Assembly (NCBI GenBank): GCA_017962605.1
Contig: JAGCUY010000006.1
Span: 1 to 51,508, forward strand
Direction: 5' to 3'
DNA length: 51,508 nt
Origin: Kiritimatiellia bacterium
Lineage (GTDB): Bacteria; Verrucomicrobiota; Kiritimatiellia; RFP12; JAAYLN01
This document shows, in pieces, positions 33,352 to 41,583 of the stretch; positions within the stretch are counted from its first letter, which is position 1; every line of letters starts with the position of its first letter. The translations under genes and the position numbers were made by a program. The notes beneath the pieces were generated by a model. The model worked only from the letters and a program-made list of their open reading frames with translations, was not told the DNA's origin and ran no database searches.

Positions 33352-36300
33352 TCATCCCAGGCGGACCGGTGCCCCGCCATTGCCTTTTCGCAGGTCTCCG
33401 CCTTCGAAGATGCGCTTGACCAGATTGGAGAGCTTTTCCCTGGTCAGGGGCTTCAGGATGATGGCGTCGAAATGCGACATGTCGAAATTGCCGCCCGTCT
33501 CGACGTCGGCGGTTTGCGCGATGATCGGGATATGCGCGAACCGGGGGTCTTTCTTCACTTCGGCTGAGAGTTCGGAGCCGTCCATCTCCGGCATCCACAT
33601 GTCGGAGAGGATCAGGTCAACCGGCTGTCTGCCGAGGAGCTCCAGGGCGGCCTTGCCCGAGTTGGCCGTGGAGATGTCTTGGAATCCGAGCTTGTTGAAG
33701 AGCGCCTTCGCGACATGGAGGTTCATCGGCACGTCGTCAACGACGAGGATGCGGAGGGCCTTCACGTCGCGCGCGAGGAGTTGGGGCTTGGGCTGCGCCT
33801 GGACCGCCGGAGCGGCCTTGGCGCGGTAGCGCACGGAGTTGAGCGTCACGGCGAAGGTGCTGCCCTCGCCGACCTTGCTGGTGCAGGTCAGTTCGCCGTT
33901 CATGCACACGGCAAGGCGCTTGGAGATGGAGAGCCCCAGGCCCGTGCCGTTGTTCACGGCATTGGTGCCGCGCAGGCCGGAAAGCTGGACGAACGGCTCC
34001 ATGAGCTTCTTCTGGTTTTCCTCGGAAATGCCGATGCCGGTGTCGGAGACGGCGCAGCGAAGCGTCCCGGTGTCCGCGGAACCGGGATCGGGCGTGAAGG
34101 AGACATGGAGCGTGATGGTCCCGTTCTTGGTGAACTTGACGGCGTTGCCGAACAGGTTGATCAGGATCTGGCGGATGCGGATGTTGTCGATGTCGAGTTC
34201 GGGGAGGTCTTCCGGCACGTCGGCGACGAGCGTGTTGCCGTTCTCCTTGACGCGGAAGGTGAAGATGAGCATGACCTCGCGGCAGAGGGCGTTGAAATCG
34301 GTGAACGCGGTGACGATCTTCATCTGGTTCGCCTCGAGTTTGGAAAGGTCGAGGACGTCGTTGATGAGCATGAGCAGTGCGTTGGCCGAGGTGGAGATGG
34401 CGTCGAGGTATTCCCTCTGCTGGTCTTTGGGAACGCCGCCTTCGCGGAGGAGTTCGGCGAATCCGATGACGGAGTTCAGCGGCGTGCGGATTTCGTGGCT
34501 GACGCTGGCGATGAAGAAGCTCTTGGCCTTGTCGGCTGCCTGCGCGTGGGCCAGCGCATCTAGGATGAGGCTCTGCGCGCGTTTCCGGGCGAGGACGACT
34601 TCGATCATGTGGGACGTGGCGCGCAACAGCGAAATGTCGTTGTCCGTGAAGGTGTGGTCGATGCCCTCGAAGTTGAACGCGACGGTTCCCGTCACTTTGC
34701 CTTTGCCGACGATGTTCGAAAGGAAGATTGCCCTGAGGTCGAGCGCGAGGGCCGCCCAGTGCCAGTCCTCGTTGCCAGTCTTCCAGTCGAAGGAGCCGAT
34801 GTTGTCGCAGACGAACGTGCGCTGGTCCTCCGTGTTTTCCAGGAGGCCGCGGACGCGGGGGAGCGTGCGATCCAGCATTCGGATGGCCGCGTGCGGATGG
34901 GTCGGTTCGACGTATTCGGCCACGCAGTGCGCCTTTGTGCCGCCCTCTTCGTGCCGGATCAGGCAGCTGCGGCTGGCGCCGATGAGTTTGCAAATCGTTT
35001 CCAGCGTGCGTCGAATGCACAGGTCTAAGTCGTCCTCGCCGATGATGCTCTCGAGCAGCCTGTTGATGGTTCCCCGGTTTTGGATGAGCCTGTGCATGTC
35101 CGTGACGTCATTGGCCGCCGCCAGGAGCAGATGGTGTCCGCGGGCATCCTTGAACACCCGCAGGAGGGTCTTGATGTAGCGGAGGTTCCCGCTGCCATCA
35201 GGGAGTTCGCCGGCGATTTCCATGAGGCCGTCCGTGCCGGTCGAGGGGATGTTGATGCGTTCGGCAAAGCCGAGCGTCGCCTCGTCGTGGAAGATTTCGC
35301 GGTCCGTCTTGCCGACGATCTCGTCGGGCGAGAAGTTGAAGACGTTGGCGAACGCCTTGTTGCACAGGAGATACCGGAAGCCGTCGTCGATGTCCTTCAC
35401 TGTGAACATGATGGGGATGGCGTTGATGGCGGCGTTCCACAATGCCTCCGTGTCCTTCAGCTTCAGCATGCTCTCCGTCAGCTCGGTGACATCCTGCAGG
35501 ATGCCGACCACCGCTGGGTCGCCCGGATCGCTCACGTCAAGCGAAGTCAAGGCGCGGATGTAGCGCAGATTGGGGGCCTTGCCGGTGCGGAACGAGAAGG
35601 TGGCGATTTCGCCTGGTTTGCGCGTTTGCTGCATTTCCTCCAGGTTGCGGGCGAAAACCGGAATGTCGTCGGGATGCACCCAATTCTCGAAACGGATCGG
35701 TTCCCCGTTTTCGTCGTTCGGCCAAAGCGAATAGAGGAAGCTGGACCCTGAACGCCGGCGGGTCTTGAGCCCATAGCGGAACGACGCCAGATGGGCCATC
35801 GAGGAGGCGTTTTCCAAACTGGTCATGGCCCGGCGGAGTTCCTCACGCTTGTTCCGTTCGTCCGTGACGTCGCTGGATGCCACGAGCATGAGCCTGTGGC
35901 CGCTGCTGTCCCGGATCAGGCGCATGATGGTCTTGATGCAGTGGATTCCTCCGTCCGCGCCGGGAAGATCTTCCTCGAAGACTCTGATTTCATTCACGCT
36001 CAGAGTCGAAGCAAGGCGGTTCATGCGGTTTGCGAAATTCAGATACGCACCATTGCCGAACAACTCCGGCTCGGTCTTGCCCGCGACCTCGTTTGGAAGG
36101 CAGGTGCAGATGTCCGCGAACGCGTTGTTGCAGAGCAGATAGCGGAAGCCGTCGTCGACGTCCTTCACCGCGAACTTGAACGGCATTGCGTTGATGGCGG
36201 CGTTCCACAGGGCCTCCGTGTCCTTCAGCTTCAGCACGCTCTCCGCGAGTTCGGTAACGTCCTGCACGATGCCGGTGACCGCGTTCGGCTTGCCCGGGTC

Positions 36301-36930
36301 GAGCGAGAGCTTCATGCGGTAGTGGCGGAGGTCGCCGGGCAAAGCGCCGACCCGGAACGAGAACTGCACCGTCTCGCATTTCTTTTCGAGCAACGCGGTG
36401 ACATTCTGCTTGAAGACCGGAATGTCTTCCGGATAGACGAATTCATCTTCAAGAAGCGCCCGGCCCGTCTCGTCCACGGGCCATAATTCGCACAAGAGCT
36501 TGGACCCTGTGCGTATGCACGTGTTGAAATCATAGTGGAATGACGCGAGACGGGCCAATCCCGACGCGTCTTCAAGGTCTACCAGAGCGGCCGTCTTTTC
36601 GTTGTCGGTCGCCTGTGCCATCTGCAAGGCGGCGTCAAGCTCCTTCTGCTTCCTTTCGAGTTCTTCCCGCAGTTCGGATTCCTGACGTCTTTGCTTTTCA
36701 ATCGTCTGGTCACGTTCCTCCAGCACCCTGTCCAGCGCTTTCCGTTTTCGGACGCCGATCCAATACCAGATGAGGGAGACGACTGCCGCGACCAGAACCG
36801 CCACGGCGAGGAGGGCCTGGAAGTTCACGGCGGAATCGCCCATGCCGCCGCCGGAGACGACGGCGTCCTGCGCGCGGCAGCAAAGCGGCAGCGCGGCGAG
36901 GGCGATTAGAATGATATGGGAATTTTTCAT
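33352..36930 (-). CDS. Hybrid sensor histidine kinase with four PAS domains, GAF and receiver
   Basis: 1192 residues. N-terminal signal-like segment, then one strong membrane helix (LLAVAVLVAAVVSLIWYWIGV, about 40-60) and a coiled coil (about 65-110). Four PAS-type regions follow as two repeats of a pair: RLASFHY../LKDTEALWNAAINAMPFKF.. and HLASFRY../LKDTEALWNAAINAIPIMF... A GAF-like domain (about 630-780) precedes HisKA with H812 in SHEIRTPLN, a HATPase with DTGIGIS and GTGLGLS boxes, and a receiver domain with phospho-acceptor D1110 in SDMWMPEMDG. No DNA-binding output, so a separate phosphotransfer partner is expected. The sensor is cytoplasmic, since little sequence lies outside the membrane. 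Confidence 0.92.
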   Translation of the reverse strand: MKNSHIILIALAALPLCCRAQDAVVSGGGMGDSAVNFQALLAVAVLVAAVVSLIWYWIGVRKRKALDRVLEERDQTIEKQRRQESELREELERKQKELDAALQMAQATDNEKTAALVDLEDASGLARLASFHYDFNTCIRTGSKLLCELWPVDETGRALLEDEFVYPEDIPVFKQNVTALLEKKCETVQFSFRVGALPGDLRHYRMKLSLDPGKPNAVTGIVQDVTELAESVLKLKDTEALWNAAINAMPFKFAVKDVDDGFRYLLCNNAFADICTCLPNEVAGKTEPELFGNGAYLNFANRMNRLASTLSVNEIRVFEEDLPGADGGIHCIKTIMRLIRDSSGHRLMLVASSDVTDERNKREELRRAMTSLENASSMAHLASFRYGLKTRRRSGSSFLYSLWPNDENGEPIRFENWVHPDDIPVFARNLEEMQQTRKPGEIATFSFRTGKAPNLRYIRALTSLDVSDPGDPAVVGILQDVTELTESMLKLKDTEALWNAAINAIPIMFTVKDIDDGFRYLLCNKAFANVFNFSPDEIVGKTDREIFHDEATLGFAERINIPSTGTDGLMEIAGELPDGSGNLRYIKTLLRVFKDARGHHLLLAAANDVTDMHRLIQNRGTINRLLESIIGEDDLDLCIRRTLETICKLIGASRSCLIRHEEGGTKAHCVAEYVEPTHPHAAIRMLDRTLPRVRGLLENTEDQRTFVCDNIGSFDWKTGNEDWHWAALALDLRAIFLSNIVGKGKVTGTVAFNFEGIDHTFTDNDISLLRATSHMIEVVLARKRAQSLILDALAHAQAADKAKSFFIASVSHEIRTPLNSVIGFAELLREGGVPKDQQREYLDAISTSANALLMLINDVLDLSKLEANQMKIVTAFTDFNALCREVMLIFTFRVKENGNTLVADVPEDLPELDIDNIRIRQILINLFGNAVKFTKNGTITLHVSFTPDPGSADTGTLRCAVSDTGIGISEENQKKLMEPFVQLSGLRGTNAVNNGTGLGLSISKRLAVCMNGELTCTSKVGEGSTFAVTLNSVRYRAKAAPAVQAQPKPQLLARDVKALRILVVDDVPMNLHVAKALFNKLGFQDISTANSGKAALELLGRQPVDLILSDMWMPEMDGSELSAEVKKDPRFAHIPIIAQTADVETGGNFDMSHFDAIILKPLTREKLSNLVKRIFEGGDLRKGNGGAPVRLG

Positions 36931-36945
36931 GGAAACAATGACAAC

Positions 36946-36974
36946 AGTTTACAAAGTTCTGAGGCAGATGGCAA
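36946..36974 (-). promoter_or_regulatory. Promoter for the PAS hybrid kinase
   Basis: On the minus strand TTGCCA (36974-36969), 17 bp spacer, TAAACT (36951-36946). The ATG at 36930 lies 15 bases after the -10 box, so the leader would be only about 8-10 bases and has no ribosome-binding site. Confidence 0.6.
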
Positions 36975-36977
36975 GGC

Positions 36978-37004
36978 GGCGTTGTCTCGGAGGAGACAAA
37001 CGCC
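36978..37004. promoter_or_regulatory. Strong hairpin between divergent promoters
   Basis: GGCGTTGTCTC pairs with GAGACAAACGCC (one bulged base) around a 4-base loop, with no T-run. It sits directly upstream of the kinase promoter and of a TAGAAT box (37026-37031) pointing the other way. Candidate operator. Confidence 0.45.
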
Positions 37005-37033
37005 GATGGCATTTGGGGAAAGTGATAGAATGG

Positions 37034-37183
37034 ATGGCGTTTCCAGCAACAATCATCAAAAAGGGAAAACGCCATGACAGGATCATACGTCGCCGGCGCC
37101 TGGTCGTCAAATACAAGGGGCACTACAAGTCGTTGCCGCTGCCCGGCGGCCAGTGGTCCGTCTCCACGCTAATCTTCAAATGA
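37034..37183 (+). pseudogene. Short remnant ORF between kinase and transporter
   Basis: A frame of 49 residues ends in VVKYKGHYKSLPLPGGQW and a short tail, which reads like a real protein C-terminus. Its ATG overlaps the region just after a TAGAAT box. A better placed start (AAGGGA, ATG 37074) is in a different frame and yields only 32 residues. This suggests a gene reduced to its promoter, start and tail by deletion or frameshift. Function unknown. Confidence 0.25.
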
Positions 37184-37204
37184 TGCGCCGGCGCCTTTTT
37201 TCGC

Positions 37205-37210
37205 TATAAT
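37205..37210 (+). promoter_or_regulatory. TATAAT box for the EamA-like transporter gene
   Basis: Consensus -10 TATAAT following a GCGCCGGCGC palindrome and a run of six T, which may end transcription of the short ORF upstream. No good -35. AAGGAG lies 10 bases before the ATG at 37237. Confidence 0.55.
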
Positions 37211-37236
37211 GTCTTTCATCAAGGAGCACACATTAA

Positions 37237-38250
37237 ATGAGCATGTTGCCCGTATTCCCGATTTTGGCGGTCATGCCCATTCTGGCGTCGGCCAGCGACG
37301 CCGGAATGGCCTTTGGCGTCCCGGCGCTCATGGCCGTCGGTGCCAGCTGGTGCCTCACCGGCGCGATTCTCGGCCGCGCGCCGAAGGACGGCCTCGACAC
37401 CGGCATGGTCCAGCTTGGCGCGTCGGCCGTGTCCATAACGGTCGGGCTTATCCTGAGCGCCACGCTGCTGCGGCCGAACCCGGTGCCGGCGCGCGTCGTC
37501 GCCGCGACGCTGGGGACATACGCCCTCGCGGGCAGCCTCAACTTCGCCGCCCTCCAGGCCATGGCCATCGGCATGCAGCGCGGGCCCAACGGCAGGGTCT
37601 GGGGGATCATGCAGTCGGCGCAGCTCTTCTCCTTCCTCGGGGGCGTCGTCTTCTTCGGCGACCCCTTGACGACAACCCGCGTCGTCGGCATGGCGCTCCT
37701 CGTCGCCGCCATCGTCTTCTTCGCCATCGCGAAGGGCGACGGGGTTCCCAGCGGCGCGGAAAAGCCGGCCTCCGGCCTTGGCTGGCGCTTCTGGGCCTTC
37801 CTTTCGCTCGCCATCTGCGCCGTCCAGCAGAACCTCGCCGCCGCGCCGTCGCACTTTGAGTCGGCGCGGGCGGTGTCGCCGGTTCTGCGTTCGGTGGCTT
37901 CGGCCGGCGGCACGGTGCTTGCCGCCTTGGTGGCCTTTGCATGGAACGCCCGCCGCGGGGACGCGGCGGACATAAGGGCGAGGGCCGCCTCGCTGGCGCG
38001 CGGGCGGCTTTGGCTCTACGCCGCCGGAATGCAGTTCTTCGGGCTAATCTTCGCCTACACGCTCCAGTTCCCGGGCATGGACGCACTTGGGCGCGTCGGC
38101 GCAGGGGCGCTGTGCTGGCCGATTCTAGTCGGCAGCTGCGTCGTCTCCTTCACCGCCTACTCTGCCTTTGTCCTTGGCGAGAAGACCACGCGGCTCCAGG
38201 TGGTCGCCGTCGTCTCCTGCCTCGCCGGACTTTTCCTGATTTGCCTGTAG
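37237..38250 (+). CDS. EamA/DMT-like membrane transporter
   Basis: 337 residues with about ten hydrophobic helices in two similar halves. Features such as SLNFAALQAMAIGMQRGPN, GVVFFGDPLTTTRVVGMALL and the final FVLGEKTTRLQVVAVVSCLAGLFLICL (split over 38160-38250) match the drug/metabolite transporter superfamily, where the fourth-helix 'FGDPLT..R..G..L' pattern is common. The substrate is unknown. Single gene with its own -10 box. The GntR/LacI-type regulator begins 66 bases downstream with a separate promoter. Confidence 0.75.
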   Translation: MSMLPVFPILAVMPILASASDAGMAFGVPALMAVGASWCLTGAILGRAPKDGLDTGMVQLGASAVSITVGLILSATLLRPNPVPARVVAATLGTYALAGSLNFAALQAMAIGMQRGPNGRVWGIMQSAQLFSFLGGVVFFGDPLTTTRVVGMALLVAAIVFFAIAKGDGVPSGAEKPASGLGWRFWAFLSLAICAVQQNLAAAPSHFESARAVSPVLRSVASAGGTVLAALVAFAWNARRGDAADIRARAASLARGRLWLYAAGMQFFGLIFAYTLQFPGMDALGRVGAGALCWPILVGSCVVSFTAYSAFVLGEKTTRLQVVAVVSCLAGLFLICL

Positions 38251-38262
38251 CCGCGCCGGCCT

Positions 38263-38291
38263 TTGCCCACCATGCGGCGTTGTGGTATGAT
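38263..38291 (+). promoter_or_regulatory. Promoter for the second GntR/LacI-type regulator
   Basis: TTGCCC (38263-38268), 17 bp spacer, TATGAT (38286-38291). GGAG at 38307-38310 precedes the ATG at 38317. Confidence 0.65.
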
Positions 38292-38316
38292 AAAAGGCGC
38301 CGGTTCGGAGTTCGCC

Positions 38317-39471
38317 ATGGATAATTTCTTCAATGCCGCCGACGCGCCCGATGCGCCCGCACGCCGACACCCCCGGCTGCAAGAGACCGAGGGGGCCGGG
38401 GGGAAGCCCCCATACCGCCTTGTCGCCGACAAGCTCCGCGAAAGAATCCTCGCGGGCCGGTTCGAGGACGGCAAGGTTCCATCAGAACGCGCGCTTATCC
38501 GGCACTACGGCGTCTCGCGCAGCACGGCCGCCAAGGCGCTAGCCACGCTGGAAAGCGAGGGCCTGGTGGTGCGCCGCCGCGGCGCCGGGGCCTTCGTCAG
38601 GCCGGCGGCCTCCGGCCCCTCCGACACGGCCTTCGTCGCAACCCTCATCGCCGACATGGACGTGCGCGAGTTCTTCTCCGCCGTCTGCGGCTCCATCGCC
38701 GACCGCGCCCGCTCCTACGGCCTCTCACTCGTCTGGGGCGCGCGACGGGAGTTCGAGGAGCTTGCTGGCAACGGCTCGATCGAGGCATACGTCGCGCGAT
38801 GCCAGGCCGCAAACATCCGCGGGGTGTTCTTCGTCCCGCAGGACTCCCCCGGCGACGCCGGGCGGCGCAACCGCGAAATCGCCGAGAAGCTGCGCCGGGG
38901 CGGCATCGCCGTCGTCCTCATCGACCGGGACATCGTCCCGTTCCCGCAGCGCAGCGACTTCGACTTCGTGGGCATCGACAACGTCCAGGCAGGCTACCGC
39001 CAGGGGGCGCACCTGCTGGAGCGCGGATGCCGGCGACTGGTTTACGTGAGCCACGCCAAGCAGGTGTGGACGGTCGATGCGCGCTTCGCGGGCTTCCGAA
39101 ACGCGCTGGAGGAGCGCGGCCTCCCTGCGGAAACCGAAGCCTTCTTCAGAGGCGACCCTGCCGACGACGGGTTCGTCCGCGCCGTGATGCGGGCCCGGCC
39201 GGACGGCATCGTGTTCGTCCACGACGACATGGCCATCGCCTTCATGGGCGCCTGGGCGCGGCTCTCGCGGCGCAAGGTGCGCTACATCGGGCTGGACGAC
39301 ATCTCGCACTGCCGCTACCTGGGCATTTCGTCCATGCGCCAGCCGGCGCGCTTCATCGGCGAGGAGGCGGCGCGGCTCATGGCGATGCGCCTCGGCCACG
39401 ACACAATGCCCCCGCGCCAGGTGCTTTTCTCCGCCGAACTTGTCCCCCGCCGCTCCTCCCTCGGCGAGTAG
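38317..39471 (+). CDS. Transcriptional regulator: GntR winged helix + LacI-like sensor
   Basis: 384 residues. Winged helix (RLVADKLRERILAGRF, VPSERALIRHYGVSRSTAAK, LATLESEGLVVRRRGAGAFV) followed by a LacI-type ligand domain (ANIRGVFFVPQDSPGD, GIDNVQAGYRQGAHLLERGC, DGIVFVHDDMAIAFMGAW, YIGLDDISHCRYLGISS). The start at 38317 is set by GGAG 6 bases upstream and by the promoter, which lies downstream of the earlier in-frame ATG. It is followed by a strong terminator and then the secreted lectin-symporter pair, a plausible target. Confidence 0.87.
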   Translation: MDNFFNAADAPDAPARRHPRLQETEGAGGKPPYRLVADKLRERILAGRFEDGKVPSERALIRHYGVSRSTAAKALATLESEGLVVRRRGAGAFVRPAASGPSDTAFVATLIADMDVREFFSAVCGSIADRARSYGLSLVWGARREFEELAGNGSIEAYVARCQAANIRGVFFVPQDSPGDAGRRNREIAEKLRRGGIAVVLIDRDIVPFPQRSDFDFVGIDNVQAGYRQGAHLLERGCRRLVYVSHAKQVWTVDARFAGFRNALEERGLPAETEAFFRGDPADDGFVRAVMRARPDGIVFVHDDMAIAFMGAWARLSRRKVRYIGLDDISHCRYLGISSMRQPARFIGEEAARLMAMRLGHDTMPPRQVLFSAELVPRRSSLGE

Positions 39472-39495
39472 TCCGCCATCCGCCCATGCCCCCGG

Positions 39496-39518
39496 AACTG
39501 GCCTAGGCCAGTTTTTTT
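39496..39518 (+). terminator. Rho-independent terminator after the regulator
   Basis: A perfect 18-base palindrome (AACTGGCC-TAGGCCAGTT) running into seven T. The stem is symmetrical, so it may work in both directions. Confidence 0.85.
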
Positions 39519-39560
39519 GATTTTGAGGCGCCAAACCCAAAAACAGGGGTTCCCGTGGTG

Positions 39561-39566
39561 TATAAT
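39561..39566 (+). promoter_or_regulatory. TATAAT box for the lectin-symporter pair
   Basis: Consensus -10 without a recognisable -35. AAGGAG lies 8 bases before the ATG at 39593. Dependence on an activator or relief of repression by the adjacent regulator is possible. Confidence 0.55.
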
Positions 39567-39592
39567 AATTGCCAATCTTAAGGAGAAACACC

Positions 39593-41569
39593 ATGAATAC
39601 ACTAGGAACACCCCCTCACTCCATCATGTCCACGGCCTCCAAGCTGATCGCCACGCTTGCAGCGGCGGCGCTGGCGCTTGCCATGCAGGCGGCCATCCCC
39701 GCGACCGCCACAGCCGACGGTATCGCCATCACGGGCAGCTCGCAGACGGAGGGGCTTCTCTCCTCATTGAGCCTGTCATTCCCCGCCAACGCATCGCCAA
39801 CGCGCCTCTTCCTCGCATGGGGCGCAGCCGACTGCGGAGACTCGCTCGGCAACTGGGATGAGGTCGATTGGCTGGCCGACGTCCCAGCCGGCGACACTTC
39901 CTGCGACGCCCCGGTCGTGACGTTGCGCTCCGGCCTCCCCTGCGTCCGCGTCTTCCGCATCGCGCCCGACGATTCCGCCGTAGAGCTGGAAAGCGTAACG
40001 GCCACGGGGACGCAATACGTGAAGACGAGCTTAACGCCTTCCTCGAAGGCCGCCGTCCGCTGCGACCTCACGCTTGACGCATTCGCCAACCAGGCGATCT
40101 TCGGCTGCCGTTCCGTAGCAGGGCAGAATTCACTCTGCCTCCTGACAATCGTCCCCTCCGGCAGTGCGGGCCACGGCTGGCGCTTCGACTACGGCACCCA
40201 GATCAAGAACAGCGGAGTTGATCCCGTGGCCGGGACTCGTTACCTTGCGGAAGGGGATTATCGTGGATTGAAGATCAACGGATCTCTATTGTCAAACGCC
40301 ACGATTGGATCGCTTGGGACTGTCCAGCCCGGTTGCGTGATGGCGCTCTTCGGGATGAGCACGGCGGGCGGCGTCGGCAGCCCGGCACAGGCCACAATCC
40401 ACTCCTTCAAGGCGTGGAGCGACACCGACAGCAGGACGACGACCCTGGCCTCGGACCTCGTCCCGTGCCGAAAGAACGGCGTCGTCAGCTTCTACAACAG
40501 AGCCAACGGGACGTTCGAGTCGCTTGTCACGGGAACGCTCATTGGCGGCGCGGACAAGGCGCATAGCTCGTGCGGCACCTCGGTCGATGCAAGCGCCGTG
40601 TTCAACCCCTACGGCACAGACCGCACGATGACAATCACCAAATTCTACCGCAACCATCGCCAGCCGACGGCCGACCTGGCCTTCTCCGCCGGCCTTGCCG
40701 ATTGCGCCCTCGTGGCGGCGCACGACTCCATCGACCACGGCGGCGCCATCGCCGACTGGCCGGCCGAAAACACGGCCATTCTCGCAGTCGTCCCCGCCGG
40801 CACGGCCTCGATGACCGTCTCGATCCCGTGGCGCATCGAGGACGGCGAGGATCATAGTTTCCGCCTCTTCCTCGTCGCCCGCTGCGGCTCCGCGACCTAC
40901 GACCGCCAGTTCGACGGCATCCGCGCCACGGGGTCGCAATACGTGCTCACGGACTTCACGCCGACCCAGACTGCGAACGTGATGGCCGATTTCAAGTTCG
41001 ACACGGCGCTCGGCAACCAGGTCATTTTCGGCGCCCGGCAAGGCGCGAGCAGCGCCTCGTTCGCGGTGTGGCACCTGGAGGGCGCTTTAGGCTACCGCTA
41101 CGACTACGCAAACTGGAACGCCAATTCAAGCCATCCGGAACAGGCCGTTGACGGAGCCTACCTTCCGCGCGTCATCAATGCGTATTCCGCAGGATTGGAG
41201 GTCGCCGGCGAACGGCTCCTGACGGTGCCGGAATCCGCGAAGACGACATTCGCGGCACCGTGCCCCATGACCGTGTTCGCCCTCAACACCGCCGGAACCG
41301 CGAACTTCTTCGCGAAGGGCGTGTGCCGCTACGTGAAGGCGTGGCGCGTTGCGTCGCAAGAGAACACGCGCGTCCTAGACCTCCTCCCGGCGATGAAGAA
41401 CGGCGAGGTCGGCTTCTACAACAAGTGCGACGGGCAGTTCTTTGGCAATTCTGGTTCGGGCGAGTTCGAGGCCGTGACCGAAGTCGTGAACACGACCGCG
41501 CAGATTCTCTCCGATTCCGGGACGCTCGGCGTCCCGCCGCCCGGCGCCTTCGTAATCACCCTGCGCTAG
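39593..41569 (+). CDS. Secreted lectin-like protein with duplicated composite module
   Basis: 658 residues. Signal peptide with core LIATLAAAALALAMQAA, cleavage near ATA. A composite unit occurs twice: a small beta module with AWGAADCGDS..NWD (or AHDSIDHGGA..DW), then a LamG-like module starting TGTQYV.T..TP and ending LVPCRKNGVVSFYNR.NG or LLPAMKNGEVGFYNKCDG. The same pair of modules is found once in the large GH5 protein. The end is GAFVITLR. The start at 39593 follows AAGGAG; an earlier in-frame ATG at 39569 lies within the leader. No catalytic motif; glycan binding is inferred. The symporter starts 14 bases downstream. Confidence 0.82.
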   Translation: MNTLGTPPHSIMSTASKLIATLAAAALALAMQAAIPATATADGIAITGSSQTEGLLSSLSLSFPANASPTRLFLAWGAADCGDSLGNWDEVDWLADVPAGDTSCDAPVVTLRSGLPCVRVFRIAPDDSAVELESVTATGTQYVKTSLTPSSKAAVRCDLTLDAFANQAIFGCRSVAGQNSLCLLTIVPSGSAGHGWRFDYGTQIKNSGVDPVAGTRYLAEGDYRGLKINGSLLSNATIGSLGTVQPGCVMALFGMSTAGGVGSPAQATIHSFKAWSDTDSRTTTLASDLVPCRKNGVVSFYNRANGTFESLVTGTLIGGADKAHSSCGTSVDASAVFNPYGTDRTMTITKFYRNHRQPTADLAFSAGLADCALVAAHDSIDHGGAIADWPAENTAILAVVPAGTASMTVSIPWRIEDGEDHSFRLFLVARCGSATYDRQFDGIRATGSQYVLTDFTPTQTANVMADFKFDTALGNQVIFGARQGASSASFAVWHLEGALGYRYDYANWNANSSHPEQAVDGAYLPRVINAYSAGLEVAGERLLTVPESAKTTFAAPCPMTVFALNTAGTANFFAKGVCRYVKAWRVASQENTRVLDLLPAMKNGEVGFYNKCDGQFFGNSGSGEFEAVTEVVNTTAQILSDSGTLGVPPPGAFVITLR

Positions 41570-41583
41570 CCGCTTCCCCATTC

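Noticed and set aside
33839..35179. 446-residue plus-strand ORF opposite the PAS kinase
   Set aside because: A shadow of the kinase coding sequence; composition is Ser/Arg-rich with no recognisable motif.
37074..37172. 32-residue ORF with a fair ribosome-binding site
   Set aside because: Its product has no protein-like pattern; the neighbouring frame carries the more protein-like tail, so a broken gene is more likely.
41260..41583. N-terminal extension of the SSS symporter
   Set aside because: It reads the lectin gene out of frame, is Arg-rich, and precedes a normal first helix that begins at 41584.
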